Shown in pieces: positions 31,985 through 42,086 of a stretch of 64,000 nucleotides of DNA. The stretch spans positions 1,240,001 through 1,304,000 of the forward strand of contig NC_031671.1 of the NCBI RefSeq assembly GCF_001640025.1, in the 5' to 3' direction. The stretch is from Sugiyamaella lignohabitans. Lineage: Eukaryota > Ascomycota > Dipodascomycetes > Dipodascales > Trichomonascaceae. How positions within the stretch are numbered: the first letter of the stretch is position 1; every line of letters starts with the position of its first letter. Made by a program: the position numbers and the translations under genes. Under the pieces are notes generated by a model that made no database searches, was not told where the DNA came from, and was given only the letters and a program-made list of their open reading frames with translations.

Positions 31985-32536
31985 CTACGATGGCTTGGAA
32001 GGAGCGTAGCGGTAATCCAGGTACTGTCTCCATACTACAATGTTAGTTTGATCAGTTCCAAGCATTGAGACCCTGTGCCAGTGACCACGATGCCACAGAA
32101 ACACCCCGTCTCCACGGTCCAAGCAACGAGCGAAGCGAGCCACGGGGTCTGGGGCGGAGCCCCAGCCGCCGGAGGCAAGACCCGTTTCGTAAAAAATGTT
32201 GTCACACTTACAGTAATAAGAGAACCGCCTGCCGAGAAACTTGCCAATAATTGGGAAGAATATGAGTGTAAACAGGGACCCTAGCTGACGCATGGACTCG
32301 TCCCATTCTTTTTGAGCATCCAGGACCCGTTGGTTGTGTCCGCTGTCATCGTCGTCATCCTCGTCGTCGCTGTCTTCGCTGTCGGCATCATGTCCATTGT
32401 CCTCAAACAATGGTGGCCATGGCGGAGACGGAGTTGTTCCGTCAGTTGGAATTTGTTGTGGACCAGTAGAGAAATCGGCTAACAGGCCGGCTCTTTGAAC
32501 CCGCGCCAGAATATCAGCCCCTTCGTCAATGCTCAT
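31985..32536 (-). CDS. MIM2: Mitochondrial outer membrane import protein Mim2, two exons
   Basis: Partner of Mim1 in the MIM complex, which inserts alpha-helical proteins into the mitochondrial outer membrane. Exon 1 32536-32212, exon 2 32034-31985; 124 aa. The 177-nt intron has GTAAGT, an AACTAAC branch motif and TTGTAG acceptor. Architecture fits: acidic Asp/Ser stretch (about residues 48-70), then EWDESMRQLGSLFTLIFFPI and the membrane segment followed by GKFLGRRFSYY-LWRQYLDYRY across the splice join. Odd: the intron holds a GC element, its length is a multiple of three, and it contains no stop in frame, so an unspliced transcript would still be read to the same stop. Confidence 0.85.
   Translation of the reverse strand: MSIDEGADILARVQRAGLLADFSTGPQQIPTDGTTPSPPWPPLFEDNGHDADSEDSDDEDDDDDSGHNQRVLDAQKEWDESMRQLGSLFTLIFFPIIGKFLGRRFSYYCKCDNIFYETGLASGGWGSAPDPVARFARCLDRGDGVFLWHRGHWHRVSMLGTDQTNIVVWRQYLDYRYAPSKPS
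32123..32177 (-). repeat. GC-rich two-hairpin element, copy 22, inside the MIM2 intron
   Basis: Complete copy with GCAACGAGCGAAGCGAGCC tail, between the donor at 32211 and the acceptor at 32035. Same strand as printed reverse; relative to MIM2 it reads TGCCTCC first. Confidence 0.92.
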
Positions 32537-32977
32537 TTCTGTTTGGTCGGATGATGTTTTGTTTGATCTGTTGACGTTTCTACGACCTTTGAATGCACGC
32601 GAAACAGTTCTAGATCAATCAGGCCAAAAACTGTAAATAAAATTTAACAATTGAATCGTGCAATTGAATCAGACTCTGGCAATCTAAAGACGATCTGGAG
32701 ATGAGCACCCTGTGAAGCTCGCTCATGGGGCAAGCCAGTAGTAACTGGGCTCGAATGTCTGCACAGCCGTGCAACTGCAATTGAGAATGCGAGATAGGAG
32801 ATGAGATCGGCAGGAATTTTTCATGTCAAAATTATTTTATATATTTTGTAAATTTTGATCTCATCGAGGAATCAAACAGGTTAATTTTCGCCCAACCTGG
32901 CTTCGAAAGTTTGGAAATTGCCAGTTTTTGCAACGACTGGATCACGAATTCTGCTCAGAAAAAGACAAATTTTCAGA
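32537..32977. promoter_or_regulatory. Divergent promoter region of MIM2 and TRM1
   Basis: 440 bp between the two start codons. The last ~95 bp before the TRM1 ATG are open in frame with TRM1 and encode a basic peptide (see findings). No GC element. Confidence 0.5.
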
Positions 32978-34702
32978 ATGAGTAGCTCCAGCACTCCTAA
33001 CAGCACAGCTGCTGCACCAGCGGTATCTGATTCAGTCAATACAACTGAAAATAAGCCTTTTGATACTGAAAAATATGACGAAGTTACAGAGGGAAAGGCC
33101 TCGATTTTATATCCGAAAGGAAATACTGTGTTTTACAACCCTGTACAACAGTTCAACAGAGATATCAGTATTGTAGGAATCCGGGCCTGGTCGGAAATCT
33201 ATAACGAACAGGTTCTAATTCCTCGATTGGAAAGAAGCAAGAACGCAAAAAACAAGGCCAACAAGAAAAGAAAGAGAGAAAATGACGAGGGAACCGTAGT
33301 TTCTGAGCCAAGCACCGAAACAAAAGTCGAACCAGAATCTACTTCTGAGACCCAAGCTGAAACGGATGCTGCCACTACTCAAGACACACCTATGAGCGAA
33401 GCTAATAGTGCCACTGCCGCCGAGTCATCGAAACCATATATCGAAATTATCGAGGCTCTTTCAGCCAGTGGATTAAGAGCTATCCGTTACGGTAAAGAGA
33501 TCCCCTATATCAAAAAAGTTATCGCCAATGACTTCTCGAAAGAAGCAGTTAAATCTATTCACGCCAATGTCGAACACAACCAAATTGGCAGCAGAGTATA
33601 CCCCAACGAAGGTGATGCCAATATTGTCATGTACCAACACAAGACCAAAAATGTCCACGTAGTCGATTTAGATCCATATGGAAGTGCTACCCCTTTTATG
33701 GATGCTGCTGTGCAATCGGTGTGCGACGGTGGTCTACTTCTTGTGACATGCACTGATCTGGCTGTTTTGGCTGGTAACTCATATCCTGAGAAATGTTTCT
33801 CTCAATATGGAGGTAATACTTTGAACAATGACTCGTGCCATGAAGCTGCTCTCAGATTAGTGTTGAATATGGTTGCATCTACAGCTGCAAAATATGGCAG
33901 AGCCATTGAACCACTTCTCTCGCTGTCAATTGATTTCTACGTTCGATGCTTCATTCGAGTCCGAAGCCAGCCTGCTCTTGTCAAATTCAATGCTTCAAAA
34001 ACCATGATTGTATACAACTGTAGCGGATGCGGTACTACCACCTGCCAACCACTCGGAAGAGCCACTGCCCGTGAAAAGAACAACCACGTCACATACAAAC
34101 ATTCGTATGCCCAAGGACCCACTGTCTCATCCAACTGTGAACATTGTGGATTTGTCCACCATGTGGCCGGTCCAATGTGGGGAGGACCACTTCACGATGA
34201 GAAATTCGTTTCCAAAATGCTTGAGATCCACGATACTCTCGACACCAATGTGTATAAAACGACCCAAAGAATCAAAGGTATGCTAACTGTAGCCAAATCA
34301 GAACTCGATGACACGCCGTTCTTCGTGTCTCTACCACATCTATCTTCTGTCGTGAAAGCGCCCTGTCCTCCTCTCACAACTTTTGCCAGTGCTCTTCTCA
34401 ACGGCGGATACAGAATCTCTGGCACCCACTGCCAGCCTGCTAGCATCAAAACCGACGCCACAGCCTCTTTCATCTGGGATGTGATGCGCGAATGGATCAA
34501 ACTCGAAAAGAAAGGCGACACCAAAAACCTCAGTCCCACCTCTCCTGGCGGCAACATTCTCAAGACCCTAGAAACCAAACACAGCATATCCTTCGAGGTC
34601 CACCCCAAAGCATCCGAGCTCGAGAAACAGCGCAAGTCCAAACTAGTGCGCTACCAGGTCAACCCCACCGAAAACTGGGGCCCCAAAGCCAAAGCTAAAT
34701 AG
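32978..34702 (+). CDS. TRM1: tRNA (guanine26-N2)-dimethyltransferase
   Basis: Makes N2,N2-dimethylguanosine at position 26 of cytosolic and mitochondrial tRNAs. 574 aa from the ATG at 32978. Conserved blocks: VTEGKASILYPKGNTVFYNPVQQF is the family N-terminus (first 20: VTEGKASILYPKGNTVFYNP), then IEALSASGLRAIRYGKEI (AdoMet loop), DLDPYGSATPFMDAA and CTDLAVLAGNSYPEKCF. The C-terminal zinc-binding region has CSGCGTTTCQP and CEHCGFVHHVAGPMWGGPL. A Lys/Arg- and then Glu/Thr-rich insert (about 85-150) splits the methyltransferase N-terminus. An upstream in-frame basic stretch lacking ATG could be a presequence. CTG encodes the conserved Leu in CTDLAVLAG. Confidence 0.95.
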   Translation: MSSSSTPNSTAAAPAVSDSVNTTENKPFDTEKYDEVTEGKASILYPKGNTVFYNPVQQFNRDISIVGIRAWSEIYNEQVLIPRLERSKNAKNKANKKRKRENDEGTVVSEPSTETKVEPESTSETQAETDAATTQDTPMSEANSATAAESSKPYIEIIEALSASGLRAIRYGKEIPYIKKVIANDFSKEAVKSIHANVEHNQIGSRVYPNEGDANIVMYQHKTKNVHVVDLDPYGSATPFMDAAVQSVCDGGLLLVTCTDLAVLAGNSYPEKCFSQYGGNTLNNDSCHEAALRLVLNMVASTAAKYGRAIEPLLSLSIDFYVRCFIRVRSQPALVKFNASKTMIVYNCSGCGTTTCQPLGRATAREKNNHVTYKHSYAQGPTVSSNCEHCGFVHHVAGPMWGGPLHDEKFVSKMLEIHDTLDTNVYKTTQRIKGMLTVAKSELDDTPFFVSLPHLSSVVKAPCPPLTTFASALLNGGYRISGTHCQPASIKTDATASFIWDVMREWIKLEKKGDTKNLSPTSPGGNILKTLETKHSISFEVHPKASELEKQRKSKLVRYQVNPTENWGPKAKAK

Positions 34703-34743
34703 TTCCTGTACATAATCAACCTGTCACGACTCCACTGGCTCTG

Positions 34744-34880
34744 ATGCCTCCGGCGGCTGGGGCTCCGCCCCAGACCCCGTAGCTCCTGCTTCGCAGGAGT
34801 TAACTTGACCGTCGCGGAACGACTCGAGCGGAGCGAGAGGAGCAGCGGGGTCTGGGGCGGAGCCCCAGCCGCCGGAGGCA
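34744..34880. repeat. Inverted pair of GC-rich elements, copies 23 (+) and 24 (-)
   Basis: Copy 23 is 34744-34799 (CTCCTGC-TTC-GCAGGAG tail), 42 bp after the TRM1 stop; copy 24 is 34820-34880 (CTCGAGCGGAGCGAGAGGAG tail). Two different tail types face each other. Confidence 0.92.
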
Positions 34881-34922
34881 ACAGGCGAGAAGTAGAATAA
34901 ATATAGTATATAATAGTATAGA

Positions 34923-34972
34923 GTAATAATAAAATAATAATAATAGTAGTAGTAGTAGTAGTAATAATAATA
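34923..34972 (+). repeat. TAA/TAG trinucleotide microsatellite
   Basis: About 16 units of TAA and TAG, including six consecutive TAG. Confidence 0.9.
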
Positions 34973-35144
34973 CAGACTGGAATAATATCGACTAACGAAG
35001 GTAAAGAAAGAATCGTCTAATCAAAGCCTATGATCACTGGTTATAAACAATGTTCCGATATGTACTTGTTGGCGCTTCAGAAGAAGGCGTTGAGAATAGA
35101 GTGCGAGCTGTGGCTGTTTCCGTGGTTGGTTACCATGCTCTACA

Positions 35145-38100
35145 TTAGCTTCTATAAGGCCATTCAAAATCGCCCACGGGCGAGGTGAATTCCTGACTTG
35201 TCTGCGCAGCAGACGGTGTCACTGATCCGGAACTGGCGGCTTGGCCACTGGAAAGTTTCGATTGGATGCGTCGACCATACGGTGTCGAGCGGATAGAGGG
35301 TATAATGGGGCGAATGTTGTCGACTAGTCGCTGACGGACTGCCGGTTGAGCGTAGTCTAGAGCCGTCTGAATCACGTAGTTGGCGTACGAGTCGCGCAAC
35401 AACTCATCGAGTTTGGGCGAACGAACCAATTCTTCAATCAACAAACTGGCGGTTTCTGGCTCTGCGATTCTCAGGCACTTTTCAATAACATTCGACGAAA
35501 ACTTCTGTACAGATAATATACAAATTTTGCCCGCAAATTGGTGGATCATGGGTTCTGAAAACTCCTTGTTTCCTAGGTCCAGCACGTATTGTGCCACGTA
35601 ATTACCAAATTGGTCTTGTACAAGGGTGAATGCGTTCTTGATGATTTCCTTGACTAGCTGCTTCTTTTGTTCGGGCGATGCGTGGTCAATACATCGTTGC
35701 AATACACAGCATCCGTGTTTGTGAGTGCCAACAGTCACACAGTTTTCACAAACCGCATCATATATAAACTGTGATCCCTCGTGTGACAATCGGTACAAAC
35801 ACTTCTGAACCACATGGTTTCCATTCAGGTCTTGTGTTAACTTCACCACATTGGATTTCAATGCAGCAACTATCATATCAACCTGCTCACTGGAGTTGAT
35901 GTACTGAATCATCTTCTGTAAAGCCCGTGTTCCGTGCTGGTTCAAGGCGATAGCCACCAAATCAGGTGCTGCGGTTCTCATAAGCACAGTTCTTTGCTCG
36001 TCTGTGGCATATTCAAGCAGCTTTTGACACAAGTAGTTTCCAAATGGATCAGTCATGAGCTCAACAACATGAGGATATGTCTCCTTGAAAATCATATTCA
36101 AGTATCCTGGATTCTTCTCTTCCAGTTTACGTTGCAAGAACCGGCATCCATGCTGGTCTTTACAAAGAGAATAGATTTCATCCTTCATACTTTCTAGTGA
36201 AGCATGTGCATATCTGTTCAGTTCGTGGTCAGCAGCAGCAGATGACTTGACTTGACGTCCTGAACGAGATCCACTGTTCGAACCAACATTTGAAGCACCA
36301 TTACCGCCAACACTAGTACCAGCACTAGCGTGGCCAGTTCCGCTACTAGCAGAGTTATTGACAGCAGATGGATTCTGGATAATACGGAGAGCTTCGTGAC
36401 CATTCGGTTTGGTGGTGGTGGCAATTGATACTGCGGGGTTGTTTCGCATGGGCAAAGACGTCTCGACTGTCACTGGCAGGATTCCTGAAGCTGGTTGAGC
36501 ATTCTCGCTAAGCAATGGTGGCAAGGTCATAGACGATACGGGAATTGTTTCATTCAACACTGCCTGATTCATCATGCGATAGTTCGAGTTCTCAGTAATA
36601 AGACCTCTGTCAAAGTAAGAGCCCTGAGAAGCAGCAGGTGATCTCATTGGTGGTGTATAATAGACCATACGAGGAGCAGCTTGGGGTTGAGCTTGCGAGT
36701 GTTGAATAAAGGGACCAGAAGCACTAGCACCACCAACAGATAATGAAGAATTAGACTTGGAGCCTGAACCAGAACTGGTCACTGCACTACCAAGTCCACT
36801 ACCATTCAAACCATTGGCCATGCTGTTGTGAACTCCACTTATCCAATTTGGAGCAACCCCACCCGCACTTGTAGCAGATGAGGTACCAGGAGTTCCAGCA
36901 CCAACTCCGCTGGTCGAAACCCCATTACCATCAAAAAGAATAGGACTAGGATCCAAGAAGTCGACCAAAGCTCCTGAAACAGACTGTCTTGAGCCGTGTC
37001 CTGCCGAGGGTGATGTCTTGAACCCGTTGCTCTCCCTGCGAACAAGAATCGGGAACTTGTCATCAGTGGTCTCTGCTTGCAAAAACGACGGTTTTCTTTG
37101 ATGAGAAGCTGCCGAAGCAGTTGTCAAACAAATAGCACTTGCATCGTTAGAACTCGCTGGAGTAGCACCTGCCAGAACAGACTGATTTTGACTTTGATTT
37201 TGAGAAGTCTGGCTAGTATGAACAGATGGAGGAGTCGAAGGGGGAGGCGAATACGAATGAAGTTCTCCTTCAAACAAATAACGAGCAGGAGACGACGGGA
37301 AAGACGAACCACCAATACTAGAACGAGCATTATTGCCATTCGATGTCAATGACAGTCTGTTCAAGTCCGAAATAAACCCCTCAGTAACAGTGTTCGACGA
37401 TGATGAGGTATGGATAGTCGACATCGAGTCAGATGGTGGAGTTATAACATGTGGATGAAGAGGATTGCGCATTGATTTCGATGGTGGAACTGACATGGGC
37501 ATCGAACCAGTTCCTCTAACAGAACCAGATGCAACAGGAGAACCATTATTTACAACACCAACAGTACCCCCATTGACATCTCCAGAAGTACCATTATTCA
37601 TACGGTCACGATCAATTGGAGGTGAGGCCAAATTGCCCACAGGCATCAAGTTAACATTGGCAAGGTTCAATCCATGCTGTGCTTGAGCATGAGACGTACG
37701 ACTTCCATTCTCCTGAGGACTCAGAAGTGGTCCGCCAACACCAAAACAATGGTTATCTCCACCAGCCAGCGGAAATATGTTATACATGGCATTTGGAATG
37801 CCACTTCCAGAAGTACTATTGGACATGATCCCGCCAAGACCTGCAATTGCCAGTTTGCCAGAACCTCCATTACCACCACCAATACTCCCAGGGGTGAAAC
37901 TGGAAATGGCAAATCTACTGTCAGGAGGAGTAACTGGTTCTGAGGTCGATGAGAAATCAGCAGTACTTCCATACGAAGGAAATTGATGGTGTGTAGATGA
38001 GATAGAAGAGGCGCTGCTCGACGAATTGGAGTTGGAACCCGAGTTGGTGTTGGACTTTGTACAAGACCCAGTCGAAGTACAAGACTGGTTATTCATATTT

Positions 38101-38618
38101 GAGCGGTTATTTTGAGAAATAGATGATGCGGAAGAAGAAGGTGACGAGTACGAGGAGCTGCTCAAAAGCGATGGATGAAGAAGTGATGGAGGTGGAGCAA
38201 CACCAGCAGCAGTGGCAGCAGCAGCGAAACCAGATCCAGATCCAGGTTGTCCTGAGCTTACAAGAGGAGGGTTGGAATGATGCTGGAATTGATCAGATGG
38301 AATTTGATGAGGTTGGAATTGAGGCTGGACCTGATGGAATGCCATCTCTTGAGGCTGCCAGGGTTGCTGACGCTGTTGCGGCTGTTGTTGATAATGGGCA
38401 TAATCTTGATGCTGGAGTTGCTGATGTTGCTGATAGTACTGTTGGTGATGATATTGTTGTTGCTGTTCCTGATACAATTGTTGCTGTTGTTGATGTTGGA
38501 GCTGCTGGAGCTGTTGTTGTGGATACTGATATTGATACTGGTAAGGGGTTCCATAAAAACTATCATCAAATGAGTGATCTGGACTATGAGCGTCCATGAT
38601 AGGAGTAGTAACTTTCAT
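35145..38618 (-). CDS. Pumilio-family (PUF) RNA-binding protein, PUF4/MPT5-like
   Basis: Binds 3' UTR motifs and represses or destabilises target mRNAs. 1157 aa, one exon. The first ~790 residues are low complexity: poly-Gln/Tyr near residues 20-75, then long Ser/Asn/Gly-rich stretches, typical of condensate-prone RNA regulators. The Pumilio homology domain spans about residues 805-1130 with eight repeats; examples are KDQHGCRFLQRKLEE, DPFGNYLCQKLLEYA, NQHGTRALQKMIQYI, DLNGNHVVQKCLYRL, HKHGCCVLQRCIDHA, DQFGNYVAQYVLDLG, KFSSNVIEKCLRIAE and DSYANYVIQTALDYA. Repeat spelling is nearest to the Puf4/Mpt5 type. Start at 38618 precedes MDAHSPDHSF; an ATG seven codons later is an alternative. The very long gene-free region upstream may include its 5' leader. 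Confidence 0.93.
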   Translation of the reverse strand: MKVTTPIMDAHSPDHSFDDSFYGTPYQYQYQYPQQQLQQLQHQQQQQLYQEQQQQYHHQQYYQQHQQLQHQDYAHYQQQPQQRQQPWQPQEMAFHQVQPQFQPHQIPSDQFQHHSNPPLVSSGQPGSGSGFAAAATAAGVAPPPSLLHPSLLSSSSYSSPSSSASSISQNNRSNMNNQSCTSTGSCTKSNTNSGSNSNSSSSASSISSTHHQFPSYGSTADFSSTSEPVTPPDSRFAISSFTPGSIGGGNGGSGKLAIAGLGGIMSNSTSGSGIPNAMYNIFPLAGGDNHCFGVGGPLLSPQENGSRTSHAQAQHGLNLANVNLMPVGNLASPPIDRDRMNNGTSGDVNGGTVGVVNNGSPVASGSVRGTGSMPMSVPPSKSMRNPLHPHVITPPSDSMSTIHTSSSSNTVTEGFISDLNRLSLTSNGNNARSSIGGSSFPSSPARYLFEGELHSYSPPPSTPPSVHTSQTSQNQSQNQSVLAGATPASSNDASAICLTTASAASHQRKPSFLQAETTDDKFPILVRRESNGFKTSPSAGHGSRQSVSGALVDFLDPSPILFDGNGVSTSGVGAGTPGTSSATSAGGVAPNWISGVHNSMANGLNGSGLGSAVTSSGSGSKSNSSLSVGGASASGPFIQHSQAQPQAAPRMVYYTPPMRSPAASQGSYFDRGLITENSNYRMMNQAVLNETIPVSSMTLPPLLSENAQPASGILPVTVETSLPMRNNPAVSIATTTKPNGHEALRIIQNPSAVNNSASSGTGHASAGTSVGGNGASNVGSNSGSRSGRQVKSSAAADHELNRYAHASLESMKDEIYSLCKDQHGCRFLQRKLEEKNPGYLNMIFKETYPHVVELMTDPFGNYLCQKLLEYATDEQRTVLMRTAAPDLVAIALNQHGTRALQKMIQYINSSEQVDMIVAALKSNVVKLTQDLNGNHVVQKCLYRLSHEGSQFIYDAVCENCVTVGTHKHGCCVLQRCIDHASPEQKKQLVKEIIKNAFTLVQDQFGNYVAQYVLDLGNKEFSEPMIHQFAGKICILSVQKFSSNVIEKCLRIAEPETASLLIEELVRSPKLDELLRDSYANYVIQTALDYAQPAVRQRLVDNIRPIIPSIRSTPYGRRIQSKLSSGQAASSGSVTPSAAQTSQEFTSPVGDFEWPYRS

Positions 38619-41300
38619 GGATCGGCCAGAAAGTTCATGCCTTTCAAACTGGAGCAGAGTTAGTAATTGTTGGAGACGGTTAACCGGTTAGCCTTTGAAG
38701 GTCAAGGAACTCGGATACTATTCAATTCACATTGATACAGTATCGTGCCAACAAAAAGAACAAAAAACCAAACAAGTGAAGCATGAATCATTATCCAGAG
38801 GAAGCATCCAGGAGACATACTATAAGCGGTATAAGCGATTAGCCGGTATCAATAGTATAATCACAATATTAGAATTCAATAGCAAAATGAGGTATAAAAT
38901 AAACCAATTCCATCCAATCATGCACCAAATGTGACTACCTGTCACCTCAACATTCGAATCACCCACTCCTGGCTACCCAGTCATACATTGCCACAGACAA
39001 ACAGTATCAACACCGTTCAAACTCAAGTTCCATACAAAAAAAAAAAGATATAATAACCAGACACAAAAAAACCTTATCCTCTCCAATTATCACCCATAGC
39101 TATTCACCAAACAACCTCATTATCAACAATCAACCACCAAAAACCACCTTCAGTACATACCTGCAATATACTCAGGGGGGGGAGACTACTCAACCAACTC
39201 TTGTCACAGCTTCACAAATATCACCACTCAGGGTTGTACACTTTTTCCCTGACCGGTGATGGTCTTGTCCAATAACAAACTTTATGAGCCAGCGTAAATT
39301 TCGTTTGGAAACCCACCAAGACAAAATAATTTCGTAATCAACTCCATAAAGTAGACAAAAAAAGTACAGTACCCACCCAGATCACATCACTAACCCTGAT
39401 GCTACCACTATAACGAAGGCAACCGAAGATGCAGTCGCAGATATGCGTCGTGCATGCATCACCGTCGCACACACTATCGAGCCCTGCATATCTATCGCGC
39501 CTCACCCCAAAACGTTGCAGCCAGCTTCGTTTCAAGGTACGCTGCGGTCTGAATGGGGGTATGATGTGTGCAGCTCGAGTAGTAGCAGTAGCCGAGTTGT
39601 AAATAGCAGCCGAACTAGAGAGGACTAGTGACAAAGTAAAAATGATTTGAGTTGGGGCGACCAGGTGGTAATCGGGTACTTAAAAATTAATGGGGTAATT
39701 AGAGATTGGGGGTATTAGGTAAGGGGGTATTCAAAAGTGGTATCAAAGTAAAAAACAGGGTAATCAGCAGCAAACAGCAGCAAAGCACGCCACAAGGTAA
39801 GGCATGTATCAAGTAGGCAGCAAAAACAAGCAGCAAAGCTGGCAACAAACAGGCCACAAGCAGGTCAAAACAGGTAACAAACAGGTAACAAAACAGTAGT
39901 AAAGGAGATAGCAGCAAAGGAGATAGCAGCTATTAAGCAGGCAGCAGATAACAGGCAGCTGATAGCAGTGTGAACGTAAAAAATCAGTCGCTGATAGGAA
40001 TGGTAAAAATAGTACATAGCAGTTCGAATACGGTAGACAAGGTAATCACTGTGGTTACTGAATCACCATAGACAAGCAGACAAGTGCCAGTATTTACAAT
40101 TGTCACTGGGTGCGGGTCCGAAGATACCGGCAAAATCAGCAGCAGCAGCACCGACAGCACCAGTAGCACCAGCACTGAAACGGTCATGGTCGTAATTGCC
40201 CGTAAAACCCACTCCAGAGCCGTGCCAATTTGCATACTAACGGAAACCCCCAATACCACCAGCCAATTCAAAACAATTGCCTACCGCTATCTCAGGTCCG
40301 TCAGTATCCGTCAAAAGCATGATGAGCATGGTACTAGCGACACTAGGTCGTATGCAGATGCGTGGGGTGGGTTGGTGGTTGTTTTGAAGCGGTTTAGGCG
40401 TGGGTCTGGGTAGGGGCAAAAGGTGTGGGTAAACTTTTAACAGTACTACTAATCCTGGTGTATTATCAAAAAAAACCTCTGGTAACTAGGGTAATACGGG
40501 TACGGAGATACGGTGCGAGCGACATCACCAAAAAAAAACAAAAAAAAAAACCTGCTGACTTATCATGCCGCAGTAACTGTATCCCATATCCATTATGACT
40601 CGACAGCAACGACAGGCTGCTAACAAATCAGGTAAAGAACGAGCTCACACGTAACATGCAGGCTATAAAAAGTACCCCAAAAAAACGCCAAATAAAGTCA
40701 GCAGCAATCAATAGTTCGTACCTAATCTCGACCTCCTGTACTTTTGGCGTGCCATGGCAGAAATAAAAGGAAACAAGGCACTCTGAGGGGGTATGTCAGT
40801 CATGACAGGCGTGGCATGATATGGACAAAGCCGACCTGACCGAAAGCGGCTTTGATCCATGTGCTCGATTGCTTTGGGGGTGAGGAAAAGAAAAACGACC
40901 ACAGAATAGGCATATAAGCAGCAGGTAATCAAGCAGACAAAGAATAACGAAGCAGCCGATAGATTAAGCCATCAGTCTAAAAATTAGTCAACGCTGCTAA
41001 AAAAGCTGCAATCTGGTCGGTCTTTCGCCGGTAAGTTTGATTTACCAGATCTGGTGATTCGGAGTAGTAATGTCGGATCGAATGGGCGACTTAACACCAA
41101 CCTGATACCGACATAACTTTGACCTGTGCCAACGGGTATGACCACAGAGTATAATGGCCGTAGATAATGTAGATAACATCGGGGTAATTGACGGTTTTGG
41201 TCGTTGACGCCGATACCGCTATCATACAAAGTAGTACATTGTACCCCTGTAATTAGTCTGTAAATACCTCGCAAAATACTTCTAGTCGCTAATCGCATCA
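38619..41300. other. Gene-free region, left part: strand-biased, low-complexity DNA
   Basis: First 2.7 kb of the 8.9-kb desert upstream of the PUF gene. The + strand is rich in A and C at 38.9-39.2 kb, then in A and G at 39.64-40.0 kb, where GGGGTATT-like words and CAG/ACA words recur. Oligo-A tracts lie at about 39035, 40480 and 40530. No credible coding region or RNA gene. Confidence 0.5.
39901..39930 (+). repeat. Short tandem repeat, 15 bp x 2
   Basis: AAAGGAGATAGCAGC occurs twice head to tail, within a wider CAGGTAACAAA- and GCAGCAAA-rich stretch (about 39750-39970). Confidence 0.8.
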
Positions 41301-42030
41301 TCCACTAATCCTCGCATCGTGCCCGACTAGCCCTCATTCGGGCCTGAGACTTCCTCGATCTCGTTCTCTGCCCACGTCCCTATCAATACCCATATCCTTA
41401 TCCGTTGCTCGTGTCCTTATCCACTATCTTACTGCCATGCTACACCTATGGCTACCGCCGCTATCACCCCGTGCAGCCACCAGAATCACCAATTCACCAC
41501 AAAAGAAACCGCTCTCTTCCCTCAAACCAGACCATTCCGCACTGCTTTCCCGTTATCCACCATTGCTTCTCCGTGCTCAAACCTAGATATCCCTCTATTC
41601 ATCTCCATCCCACTCCCACCGCTATCACGTCAACTCTGGCTTAAGTCCGGCCCGTGTCAACTCCCAACTGTACTGTACCTTATCGATCAATCGTCCATGT
41701 ACTCCAACGCCGATCACTGCACACCATACCGTGCTACCTTGCATATCTCGGCCGATCCTAATTTAAAAGCAATTTATCACATCACCCCAAAGGTACACAC
41801 GCACATGCACATGCATGAAAGAGCTATCACATAGCCAGCGGTCCTAGTCATGGCTTGATTACACCTCCTTCGTCTATCAGAACCACCGGTATCAAATTAT
41901 TATCAGCCAAATAATACCGATTTCACAATCTCTGTCTAACCCCCCCTGATATACCGTGTATAGCTCCGATCGCGGTATTGTGTGTTTCATGTTTATTATT
42001 ATTTCGGTGCAGCTTTTCGATTGATAATAC

Positions 42031-42086
42031 TGCCTCCGGCGGCTGGGGCGTTGCCCCAGACCCCATTGCTCCTGCTTCGCAGGAGT
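42031..42086 (+). repeat. GC-rich two-hairpin element, copy 25
   Basis: Hairpin A loop GTT, tail hairpin CTCCTGC-TTC-GCAGGAG. The only copy within the first 6.5 kb of the gene-free region. Confidence 0.92.

Larger units (their letters stand above)
34703..35144. other. Intergenic region between convergent TRM1 and the PUF gene
   Basis: Holds an inverted pair of GC elements (34744-34880) and a TAA/TAG trinucleotide tract (34923-34972). Confidence 0.55.

Noticed and set aside
15825..32177. GC element as an introner that creates introns
   Set aside because: Donor, branch and acceptor sequences of all four host introns lie in unique DNA outside the element.
33559..34641. Long reverse-strand frames inside TRM1, LEU1, AMS1 and CDC123
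   Set aside because: They are antisense shadows of strongly conserved coding regions.
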